A DNA stretch of 5,992 nucleotides, from assembly GCA_963579025.1 (NCBI GenBank), contig CAUZFZ010000305.1, forward strand, positions 1 to 5,992, read 5' to 3'. The translations under genes and the position numbers were made by a program. Positions 1 through 5,914 of this stretch are shown piece by piece. The notes below the pieces were generated by a model. The model was given only the letters and a program-made list of their open reading frames with translations, did no database searches and was not told the origin of the DNA. The DNA is from CAUZFZ01 sp963579025 (GTDB lineage: Bacteria; Planctomycetota; Planctomycetia; Planctomycetales; Planctomycetaceae). Within the stretch, counting starts at the first letter, position 1. Each line of letters starts with the position of its first letter.

Positions 1-222
1 GACGCCCAGGCGTCCGACGCGAACGGCGAGTTTCTGACTGAGCGTCTGGAGCCGGGCACCTATGAATTCGTCGGCGAGCTGTATCTGCCGTTGACGCCGG
101 CGCAGCAGAGATTCTCAGGAATCCCGACGCCTCGATATGTCGGAAAGAAACTCGTCGTCGTGCCCGAATCGGGAAACATGCCTGAGCTGGTCATCGAACT
201 CCTGGACACGCAGAAGAATTAG
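1..222 (+). CDS. C-terminal end of a protein with a carboxypeptidase-regulatory-like domain (partial)
   Basis: The reading frame is open from base 1 and ends at TAG 220-222, giving 73 residues; the start lies outside the window. The visible part begins DAQASDANGEFLTERLEPGT and continues YEFVGELYLPL. The pattern 'D-x-N-G-x-F-x-x-x-x-L-x-P-G-x-Y' is typical of carboxypeptidase-regulatory-like (transthyretin/SdrD-B-type) beta-sandwich repeats, in which a Gly-Phe turn is followed by a Pro-Gly-Thr-Tyr strand. It ends with a beta-strand-like stretch (KKLVVVPESG, then MPELVIELLD), as seen at the C-termini of planctomycete secreted proteins carrying such domains, some also with redoxin domains. That family link is from memory. 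No catalytic residues are visible in the fragment, so the function of the whole protein cannot be told. The gene converges on the broken VOC gene, with 10 bases between the stops. Confidence 0.75.
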   Translation, partial: DAQASDANGEFLTERLEPGTYEFVGELYLPLTPAQQRFSGIPTPRYVGKKLVVVPESGNMPELVIELLDTQKN

Positions 223-232
223 CCTGCGTCCC

Positions 233-623
233 TCAGCAGTGAAGATGCCGGACAATCACGCCCTGGATCCACTTGTCAGACCAGACGCCAGGTTCGTTGC
301 CGTGCGGATCAAGAAACTGAAAACGCCGCCCGCCCGGAAATGAGACGATCTCGCGACAGATGTTCCCACCGTGTTCGGTGACTCGATCCCCGGTTGCCTC
401 CAGCTCGTCCGCGCACAGCACGATCAGAGCTGCTCCATCTGTCGGTTCGTGATTTTAGATCGGACTTGAAGAAGCCGCCCGTCAGTTTGCCATCCGAGAA
501 TTCACGATACTCAGGACCATAGTCTTTGAACGACCAGCCGAAGACTGCGGCATAAAAGGTCTGCTGTTGATCAAAGTTGCTTGCCGGAAATTCGACGTAG
601 TCAATGGTCCGGTCTGTTGGCAT
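233..623 (-). pseudogene. VOC-family (glyoxalase/bleomycin-resistance fold) protein, frameshifted
   Basis: On the minus strand ATG 623-621 begins MPTDRTIDYVEFPASNFDQQ, followed by a Phe-Tyr and FGWSFKDYGPEY, then GKLTGGFF. This is the usual N-terminal half of a small glyoxalase-fold (VOC) protein. The frame then loses similarity (RTDRWSSSDR). The C-terminal half continues in another frame: DGAALIVLCADELEATGDRV, then GGNICREIVSFPGGRRFQFL and DPHGNEPGVWSDK, ending at TGA (complement of 233-235). Removing one base from the AAAA run (TTTT at 453-456 on the + strand) joins the halves as ...FKSDLNHEPTDGAAL... and gives about 129 residues, normal for the family. The DPHGNE motif includes the Glu that is often a metal ligand. 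A purine-rich AGAAAAGAGAG precedes the start. The last 12 or so residues after WSDK look like a read-through tail. A sequencing error in the homopolymer is possible instead of a true pseudogene. Substrate unknown. Confidence 0.8.
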
Positions 624-649
624 TCGTCGCTCTCTTTTCTTCGTAGTCC

Positions 650-673
650 TGCCAGCCGCGTCCCGAGCTGGCA
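650..673. repeat. Small inverted repeat (REP-like hairpin)
   Basis: TGCCAGC at 650-656 is the exact reverse complement of GCTGGCA at 667-673, giving a 7-bp stem and a 10-base loop. It lies just upstream of a transposase remnant of the REP-associated type, and such transposases are known to be linked to short palindromic repeats. The stem is short and has no T-tract, so it is not a convincing terminator for either neighbour. The sequence after it (AACGAGAATG) resembles a common planctomycete intergenic repeat, from memory only. Confidence 0.35.
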
Positions 674-730
674 AACGAGAATGTGTGCCTTGCCTGCAGC
701 CACAGGTCGATGAACCCGGTCCCGGGCTGG
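660..730 (+). repeat. 12-base imperfect direct repeat (two copies)
   Basis: GTCCCGAGCTGG at 660-671 and GTCCCGGGCTGG at 719-730 match at 11 of 12 positions and start 59 bases apart. The first copy overlaps the hairpin at 650-673. The second sits at the left edge of the part of the transposase remnant that is still recognisable. This could mark a repeat-element insertion or recombination scar, or could be chance. Confidence 0.3.
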
Positions 731-826
731 AACTACGGATGCAACATCTGGTCACGGAGAAGGGTTAAAGAGAAGCTGGACGACGTGCACATGAATCCGG
801 ATGCGTCACCTTTCAGTCAACAATAA
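722..826 (+). pseudogene. Remnant of a REP-associated (IS200/Y1-like) tyrosine transposase C-terminus
   Basis: The frame ending at TAA 824-826 reads WNYGCNIWSRRRVKEKLDDV, then HMNPDA. The family pattern at this place, as I know it, is 'aromatic-x-x-N-[VI]-[WY]-[ST]-x-[RK]-[KR]-[LV]-x-E-K-L-x-Y-[MI]-H-x-N-P-V', the helix and 'HxNPV' segment near the C-terminus of Y1_Tnp/RAYT transposases. Most of the pattern is present, but Tyr-Met before the His has become Asp-Val, the Val after Asn-Pro is Asp, and the following 'WPWSS' region is absent (SPFSQQ then stop). The N-terminal HUH motif and catalytic Tyr are not found upstream, so this is a dead fragment. The upstream boundary is uncertain: the frame stays open back to 647, but I see no similarity before about 725. 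Confidence 0.6.
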
Positions 827-1034
827 TGCTGACGGGCTCGATCGGATGGGGATATGGCGCTGACGGGGAAACCTGCCGACCGCCTGAGATATTGCCGACG
901 GTCGCAGAATCAACCACACATTTGACGTTTTGGTGCCCTACTCCGTTTCGTCACCCGGCGGTCGCTCGATACAACTTGCGAAATATCACTCGCGAAAGAA
1001 TCTCGCATCAACCAGAGATTCGGAGAATCAACAC
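827..1034. other. Intergenic stretch upstream of the hydrolase cluster
   Basis: Taken with the elements at 624-826, this makes 411 bases without an intact gene. From 827 to 1034 I see no coherent protein, RNA gene or repeat. Open frames run through it, including an upstream extension of the hydrolase frame to 930, but their composition (Arg-, Ser- and His-rich, no hydrophobic or domain pattern) does not look coding. A promoter for the downstream cluster is expected here. A TTGACG lies at 922-927, but no convincing -10 follows at 16-18 bases, so none is called. Confidence 0.5.
1022..1026 (+). promoter_or_regulatory. Ribosome binding site fixing the hydrolase start at 1035
   Basis: GGAGA at 1022-1026 lies 8 bases before ATG 1035. 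This ATG directly precedes a clear signal peptide, whereas the upstream in-frame alternative at 930 would put 35 polar residues before it. Confidence 0.65.
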
Positions 1035-3632
1035 ATGGCGGCACCGAGCTTTCGAGGACTTTTGCTGACAATCACCTTACTGGGAGTCCTCAGACTTCCA
1101 GTGATGGCCGGGTTTGAGGATCGTGTCTTTCGAGACGACGACGGCGAACACGGCTATGTCGTTTTTCTGCCGAAAGACTATTCGCCTGACACCGACTGGC
1201 CGGTCGTTCTGTTCCTGCACGGAGCTAGCGAGCGGGGCACTGACGGGCGTCACCAACTGTCGCTTGGTCTGGGGCCTGTCGTGCGGAAGCAGGCAGACAC
1301 GTTTCCGTTCGTTGCCGTGTTTCCGCAGTGTGAGGATTTGCAGGGTCGGTATCTGACCGGCTGGCTCGCGGGTTCGCCGGATGCCAACCGAGCGCTGGCA
1401 ATTCTGGAAGAAGTTGAACGCGAATATTCGATCGACTCGCAACGGCGAGTGCTCACGGGCTGGTCCATGGGCGGATACGGAACGTGGAGCATTGCGGCTC
1501 AGGACCCATCGCGATGGTCGGCGATTCTGCCTCTTGCCGGTGGCGGTGAAACTGCGTGGGCGGAACGTCTCAAGGACAGCGCCATCTGGGCATTTCACGG
1601 AGAAAACGATGGGGCCATTCGACCTCAGCAGTCTCGACGCATGATCGCGGCACTCCGCGACTCTGGTGCCAGTCCGCGGTACACCGAGATTCCGGGCGGC
1701 GAGCACGACATTACCGGTCCTGTCTACCAGAGTCAGAACGTCATCCAGTGGATGCTCGATTCCCAGAGTTCCGTGCCGACCACACTGAGTCTTGATGCGG
1801 ATCTTCCACTGGCGAACGCATCCGAGTTTGTGCCGGCCATGCACCTGCGCGGTGCCGCGACTGTGCGACTGGGCAATCGCATGCTGGATGCCCTGGCGAT
1901 GTCCGTTCCGGACATGCTGCCGAAAGAACTGCTCAGTGGGAAGATCGAGAACATCAGCGATTCGACGGTCGTCCAGGGTCGGAACTTCGGCATTACGTTT
2001 GGCGACGTCTCCTATGCGACGGAAGTGTGGCGTGTGCGAGTCAAGGCTCGTGCCGGGAACCGCATCAATGTGCAGATCGGCCTGACGAAAGCCAAACTGC
2101 GCATCGGTGGAACTTCGGTCATCGGCCGTGATCATTCGGCGTCTGCCGGTCCGATCGAAATTGTCATCGGTTCAAGCCGGCCCGCCTGGCTGACGTTTGA
2201 CGTTGAGCCTCAGATCGAAAACCGGGAATTCAAACTGAAACTGGTGGAGTCCGCGTTCCGCATCGAGAACGACAACTGGTACGTGACCAATCCCGCATGG
2301 GTACGGACGCGCGGATTGGGGATGACTCGACAGAACGTCTCCGACGGACTCACTCGAGGTCTGTATGGCAATAAGTCGCGGATCGAGAAAGAAGTACGCA
2401 ACGTCATTCCCATGATGATCGCCGAGCTGGAGAAGAATCTCACACTGACCGAAGCGGACAAGCTGGTGTCCAGCTTCTGGCCGTTGCCGGTGTATCACCC
2501 CCGCGTTCGCTTGTGGCCGCAGGAACTCCAAACGGACGACAGTGGCATTTCGCTTGTGCTGGGTCTGACCGCCGCTGCGGTCGAGCCCTGGGCGGCACCG
2601 AAAACGCCCGCGTCTCACACCGTCGCGCAGGTGACTCCCGCCGATATTTCGCGAAGTGAAGACCTGCAACTGGCGGTTGCTCCACAAATGCTCGGCTACC
2701 TGACTCAGTTGATGGTCGACGCCGACGTGGCTCGGATTCACGTCCTGGACATTCCGGAACTCTCATTCGCGGAGTTCAATGATGTCGAAGTGCTGCGGGA
2801 GATTTTCCCGGAGCTCAAGCGATTCGGGAAATCGCTCGAAGTCGCCTCCGTACTTGAACTGGCCGGTCCGATCGAAATCGGCAACGAACCCGAAACAAAC
2901 CACATGCGATTCGCGGTTCCAAGAATCGCCATCAATGTGGCAGTGCGTCAGGCGGCCAGCGAGAAGTGGCAGCCGTTCGCCGGAATTACAGTCAGCGTTG
3001 GACAGGATGCCCTGACGGAACTGGTTCAAGTGGATGAGCAGAACCGAGCCCTGCAACTGCACTGGACGGGGGACCTGGCAATCACAGCGAAAGCGACGTT
3101 TGATTCCGAATTCACTCCACAGAACAACGAGATCAACACGGATCGTCTTGCCGTGGTCGCTCGCAGTGCGTGGACGGCATGGGCTGGCCAGGGACCCGCT
3201 TCACGGACGGCCGTCCCGGACATCGAACTCGGACTGACGCAGATGCGACTGAGCGACGTCGGTTGGAAGTCGCCCTGGCTGGGTGTCACGTTTTCGCCGC
3301 CTGGCGTCAAAATCACAAACAGCAGCGAAGTGGACCTCGTGTACGGAACTCGCGGACCGTACAGCAACTGGGGTGGACCTTACGTGCTCGCGCCCGGTGA
3401 GACGCACGAGTATGAGATCGCTCATCCTTTGGGATTCCGACGCAGGATCGATGGCGAGTATGTTGAGTTCACTCTGGCCCCGGGATCACACTCGGAATTC
3501 CGAGCCCCACAGTCGGGCGGTCCACCGCGGCTGTTTCGTGCCCGCGAGGATTTGAACACAACGGATCCGGATGTTCCCGAGTCGCCCGTTCCTGCAAACT
3601 CCGTCGACAAGACCGCAGCCCTCACCAAATAA
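1035..3632 (+). CDS. Secreted alpha/beta-hydrolase (esterase/'predicted peptidase' type) fused to a putative BPI/TULIP-like lipid-binding region
   Basis: The protein has 865 residues from ATG 1035. Residues 1-25 form a Sec signal peptide (hydrophobic LLLTITLLGVL, probable cleavage after VMA). Residues about 27-245 are an alpha/beta-hydrolase of the dienelactone-hydrolase/LpqC-like 'predicted peptidase' group: LFLHGASERGTDG (59-71), FPFVAVFPQC (90-99), nucleophile elbow GWSMGG with Ser144, Asp192 in HGENDG and His224 in GGEHD, so the triad is complete. Such esterases usually end near this point; here about 600 residues follow. Residues 275-485 have a helix plus beta-strands (LGNRMLDALAMSVPDMLPKE, GLTKAKLRIGG) closing with an amphipathic helix (IEKEVRNVIPMMIAELEKNL) and LPVY. 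Residues 485-718 hold a second unit (LAVAPQMLGYLTQLMVDADV, LREIFPELKRFG). This order resembles a BPI/LBP double TULIP fold, which is inferred by eye. Residues 756-835 are a small beta-rich module (DLVYGTRGPYSNWGGPYVLA). The C-terminus is disordered and Pro-rich. It is the first gene of a three-gene cluster, 51 bases before the permease. It probably acts outside the inner membrane on a lipid or ester; substrate unknown. Confidence 0.85.
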   Translation: MAAPSFRGLLLTITLLGVLRLPVMAGFEDRVFRDDDGEHGYVVFLPKDYSPDTDWPVVLFLHGASERGTDGRHQLSLGLGPVVRKQADTFPFVAVFPQCEDLQGRYLTGWLAGSPDANRALAILEEVEREYSIDSQRRVLTGWSMGGYGTWSIAAQDPSRWSAILPLAGGGETAWAERLKDSAIWAFHGENDGAIRPQQSRRMIAALRDSGASPRYTEIPGGEHDITGPVYQSQNVIQWMLDSQSSVPTTLSLDADLPLANASEFVPAMHLRGAATVRLGNRMLDALAMSVPDMLPKELLSGKIENISDSTVVQGRNFGITFGDVSYATEVWRVRVKARAGNRINVQIGLTKAKLRIGGTSVIGRDHSASAGPIEIVIGSSRPAWLTFDVEPQIENREFKLKLVESAFRIENDNWYVTNPAWVRTRGLGMTRQNVSDGLTRGLYGNKSRIEKEVRNVIPMMIAELEKNLTLTEADKLVSSFWPLPVYHPRVRLWPQELQTDDSGISLVLGLTAAAVEPWAAPKTPASHTVAQVTPADISRSEDLQLAVAPQMLGYLTQLMVDADVARIHVLDIPELSFAEFNDVEVLREIFPELKRFGKSLEVASVLELAGPIEIGNEPETNHMRFAVPRIAINVAVRQAASEKWQPFAGITVSVGQDALTELVQVDEQNRALQLHWTGDLAITAKATFDSEFTPQNNEINTDRLAVVARSAWTAWAGQGPASRTAVPDIELGLTQMRLSDVGWKSPWLGVTFSPPGVKITNSSEVDLVYGTRGPYSNWGGPYVLAPGETHEYEIAHPLGFRRRIDGEYVEFTLAPGSHSEFRAPQSGGPPRLFRAREDLNTTDPDVPESPVPANSVDKTAALTK

Positions 3633-3671
3633 GTCGACGTACGACTCGCCCCTCATCCTTTCGGTATCCAC

Positions 3672-3678
3672 AGGAAAG
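3672..3678 (+). promoter_or_regulatory. Ribosome binding site supporting a TTG start for the permease
   Basis: AGGAAAG at 3672-3678, with the AGGA core 8 bases before TTG 3684. The first in-frame ATG comes only at codon 54, which would remove the conserved N-terminal elbow and first membrane helix, so TTG is the supported start. Confidence 0.7.
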
Positions 3679-3683
3679 CAAGC

Positions 3684-5426
3684 TTGTTCGCCGGTCCGAT
3701 TTTCGCCCGTGAGGCTCTGACACTGCCGCGGCAGTTTCGCCACTACCTGATCCGTTCAGGCTACATTGGGTTGCTGTTTGTCCTGATCTGGACGGCGGGG
3801 CAAACCACGTTTGGATTTCAGGACGTGCGTGGCATCTCGGCGATGGCGAGCTTCGGAAATCTGGTCTTTCAGATTCTCGGATTCGTGCAGCTCACGCTGG
3901 TGCTGTTCTTCTCGCTGCTGTTCACCGCCGGAAATATTGCCCAGGAAAAAGACCGGCAGACACTGATTCTGCTGCTGATGACGGATCTTTCGAACCACGA
4001 GATCGTACTCGGCAAATTGCTGTCCAGTCTGTTGCAGGTCGGCACGCTAATCCTGGCGTCGGTGCCCGTATTCATTTTTCTGCGGATGCTCGGCGGAGTT
4101 GGAACCGATCAGGTCCTGTGGCTGATCGCGCTGTGTGTCGTGACCGCGATGCTGTCCGGAAGCTGGGCCGCCATGGTGGCTCTATGGCGGGAAAAGACGT
4201 TTCAAACTCTGTCGACCAGCGTTCTGGGAGTGGTCGTTTTTCTGGGCCTGCTGGAATCGTTGATCGCCATCGCGCCGCCGGATTCCGCTGCCGCGGACTG
4301 GCTGGCCGTGTTCAGCCCGTATCGTGCATTGGTCGGGATCATGTCGCCCCTGGCCGACGAATCGGCCATTGGCGTTGGAGCCGTTTCCGCACTGGATTCG
4401 ATCGTGGCGCTAGGGCTGCTGGCAGCGATCATGAGCGGCGTCAGCATCCAGCGACTGCGCGTCTGGAATCCATCACGTTCCGTCTTCATTCAGCCGGAAA
4501 CAACAACCGACGAATCCGCAGGCGGTGAGTTGCGGCAGGTTGTTCGTCACCGCCGTATCTGGTCGAACCCGGTGATCTGGCGAGAGATTCGCACCCGCGC
4601 GTACGGACGCCGAATGATCGTCATCAAGCTGGCCTATCTGGTGATGGCGGCCTTCGTGTTTCAGCAGTCAATCATTGGTGGCAGCAACGGCGAGCTTGTG
4701 CTGGGAATGCTGTCGCGTCCGGCGTTCGCATTTGTCGGCCTGAGTATCCTCGGGCTGATGCTCATCAACGCTCAGGCGGTCACGTGCATTACGAATGAAC
4801 GCGACAGCAAGACACTTGACCTGCTGGTCGCCACCGACATCACCGCCAAGGAATTCGTTTACGGTAAGCTCGGGGGCGTTTTCTACAACACCGCCGAACT
4901 GGCATTGATCCCACTGGCGATCGTCGGCTGGTTTGCATTTCAGGCAGAAGCCTCGGCCGAAGACTGCGTTTACCTGGCATTCGGATTTCTTGTTCTGGTC
5001 GCGTTCGCGGCAATGCTCGGACTGCATTCGGGACTCGGTCGAGAAAGCTCGCGTCAGGCGATTGCCAGCAGCATGGGGACAATTTTCTTTCTATTCGTCG
5101 GCATCTTCATTCTGTTGATCCTGCTGGTTGAAACGCGAGGATCGTTTGCGAATCAGATTCAGGCCTTCCTGCTGTTCATTCTGGCTGGAGGGTTGGGGCT
5201 GGTGCAGTTACTGACGCACCACAACCCATCGCCCGCATTGCGACTGGCCGGCGGATTGCTGCCGTTGATCACATTCTACGCGATCACGACATTTCTACTT
5301 CAGGGGACACTGGGTGTCTGCCTGTCGGTCGCGGTCGCTTATGGGTTTACGACCTTCGCCATGCTGATTCCCGCGGTCAGCGAATTCGACGTCGCACTCG
5401 GCCGCAGTACCGTGGATCAGGGATGA
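3684..5426 (+). CDS. ABC-2 type transporter permease with two homologous halves
   Basis: This is a 580-residue polytopic inner-membrane protein starting at TTG 3684 and ending at TGA 5424-5426. Each half begins with a basic amphipathic elbow segment (PIFAREALTLPRQFRHYL at 5-22; NPVIWREIRTRAYGRRM at 295-311) and a membrane helix. Each then has a second helix leading to a matching cytoplasmic motif: GNIAQEKDRQTLILLLMTDL at 83-102 with GKLLSSL following, and NERDSKTLDLLVATDI at 371-386 with GKLGG following. Hydrophobic segments suggest about six helices per half (first half near 24-40, 60-82, 117-135, 144-168, 176-196, 232-251; second half similar, including a very hydrophobic one at 465-482). 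A polar linker (about 262-292) separates the halves. The motif is typical of ABC-2 permeases, where the loop contacts the ATPase. Fusing both halves would supply a full transmembrane unit from one gene. No ATPase gene is in the window; the substrate is unknown. It is probably cotranscribed with both neighbours. Confidence 0.85.
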   Translation: MFAGPIFAREALTLPRQFRHYLIRSGYIGLLFVLIWTAGQTTFGFQDVRGISAMASFGNLVFQILGFVQLTLVLFFSLLFTAGNIAQEKDRQTLILLLMTDLSNHEIVLGKLLSSLLQVGTLILASVPVFIFLRMLGGVGTDQVLWLIALCVVTAMLSGSWAAMVALWREKTFQTLSTSVLGVVVFLGLLESLIAIAPPDSAAADWLAVFSPYRALVGIMSPLADESAIGVGAVSALDSIVALGLLAAIMSGVSIQRLRVWNPSRSVFIQPETTTDESAGGELRQVVRHRRIWSNPVIWREIRTRAYGRRMIVIKLAYLVMAAFVFQQSIIGGSNGELVLGMLSRPAFAFVGLSILGLMLINAQAVTCITNERDSKTLDLLVATDITAKEFVYGKLGGVFYNTAELALIPLAIVGWFAFQAEASAEDCVYLAFGFLVLVAFAAMLGLHSGLGRESSRQAIASSMGTIFFLFVGIFILLILLVETRGSFANQIQAFLLFILAGGLGLVQLLTHHNPSPALRLAGGLLPLITFYAITTFLLQGTLGVCLSVAVAYGFTTFAMLIPAVSEFDVALGRSTVDQG

Positions 5427-5440
5427 GTGAACGACACGTC

Positions 5441-5444
5441 AGGA
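5441..5444 (+). promoter_or_regulatory. Ribosome binding site supporting a TTG start for the small membrane protein
   Basis: AGGA at 5441-5444 lies 7 bases before TTG 5452. An in-frame TGA at 5428-5430 limits the start to a point after it, and no in-frame ATG occurs until codon 70, so TTG is the best start. Confidence 0.6.
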
Positions 5445-5451
5445 TGGACTC

Positions 5452-5775
5452 TTGACCGAACAACAGCCCTCACCACAACGGCCCGATCTGACAACCCGTC
5501 AGTGGCTGGCTCGATCGGCCACGCTGACGGTGATTCTCGAAGTACTCACGTGTATTTCACGTTTCGGTCTGGGACTTCAGTCGACACGGGACACCGCATC
5601 CACGATCGGTGTGCTGACATGTGGCATTCGCATTCACCACGGTTACATTGGTGTGGTCATGCTCATGTTTGCCGTCCGTTGGTGGCATCGGTCTCCCGTA
5701 CGAGCACGTTATGTTCTGCTGATCGCGATTGCTCTGATCGCCAGTGATCTGATTCACCACTTCCTGGTGTTGTGA
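5452..5775 (+). CDS. Small integral membrane protein with paired His-His motifs, function unknown
   Basis: The protein has 107 residues, from TTG 5452 to TGA 5773-5775, beginning 25 bases after the permease stop. After a polar N-terminus (1-20) come a hydrophobic segment with embedded polar residues (about 22-41, Glu30 and Arg37 in LEVLTCISRFGLGL), a loop LQSTRDTAST, a second segment starting RIHHGYIGVVMLMFA (60-74), a basic loop with WWHR (77-80), and a last helix ending SDLIHHFLVL (98-107) at the very C-terminus. His62-His63 and His102-His103, with Asp99, sit at the start of one helix and the end of the next, so they could lie on the same membrane side and bind a metal or heme. That is inference. 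I have the impression of similar short proteins in other planctomycetes but cannot name a family. The position suggests a role with the permease and secreted hydrolase. An overlapping frame at 5427-5747 is rejected, since it lacks membrane character. Confidence 0.7.
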   Translation: MTEQQPSPQRPDLTTRQWLARSATLTVILEVLTCISRFGLGLQSTRDTASTIGVLTCGIRIHHGYIGVVMLMFAVRWWHRSPVRARYVLLIAIALIASDLIHHFLVL

Positions 5776-5782
5776 CCAATCA

Positions 5783-5827
5783 CGGGCAGCCCGCACTTTC
5801 ATTTCGTGTATCCGCGTTAAGAAAGTG
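5783..5827. repeat. Two inverted repeats after the gene cluster; possible weak terminator
   Basis: CGGGCAGCCCG at 5783-5793 is a perfect 11-base palindrome around A (as a hairpin, 4 bp with a 3-base loop). It is followed by the moderately T-rich ACTTTCATTT. Immediately after, CACTTTC at 5794-5800 pairs with GAAAGTG at 5821-5827 across a 20-base loop. The position, 7 bases past the last stop, suits transcript ending, but the stems are short and there is no real T-run, so the terminator role is uncertain. Confidence 0.35.
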
Positions 5828-5852
5828 GTAATCAATTGACTCGCAAATTCCA

Positions 5853-5865
5853 GCCGCAGAGCGGC
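5853..5865. repeat. Small GC hairpin of a probable intergenic repeat
   Basis: GCCGC at 5853-5857 pairs with GCGGC at 5861-5865 around the loop AGA. The sequence following it (GACAGCATATAGCCCCTGGC) resembles a repeat unit I associate with planctomycete intergenic regions. That link is from memory and needs a genome-wide search. Confidence 0.35.
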
Positions 5866-5914
5866 GACAGCATATAGCCCCTGGCGTAAGCTTTGAAGTT
5901 GCACACTTTTAGCC

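Noticed and set aside
309..755. Full 148-codon minus-strand frame as an intact gene
   Set aside because: Only the part from 623 downwards matches a VOC protein; the first 44 codons and the part after the frameshift are not protein-like.
922..950. Sigma70-like promoter with TTGACG at 922-927
   Set aside because: No recognisable -10 hexamer at 16-18 bases spacing.
930..1034. Upstream extension of the hydrolase frame to base 930
   Set aside because: It would put 35 polar residues before a clear signal peptide; ATG 1035 has its own Shine-Dalgarno site.
1077..2135. Long minus-strand open frame (352 codons) inside the hydrolase gene
   Set aside because: It mirrors the coding frame, has a composition rich in Arg, His and Ser, and shows no domain pattern; it is a shadow of the + strand gene.
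3631..3645. AGTCG/CGACT inverted repeat after the hydrolase stop as a terminator
   Set aside because: Only a 5-bp stem with no T-tract, followed closely by the ribosome binding site of the next gene; more likely chance within an operon.
5427..5747. Open frame beginning GTG right after the permease stop
   Set aside because: It overlaps the 5452-5775 gene in another frame and gives a Thr/Ser/His/Arg-rich sequence without membrane or domain character; the 5452 frame is hydrophobic with ordered motifs.
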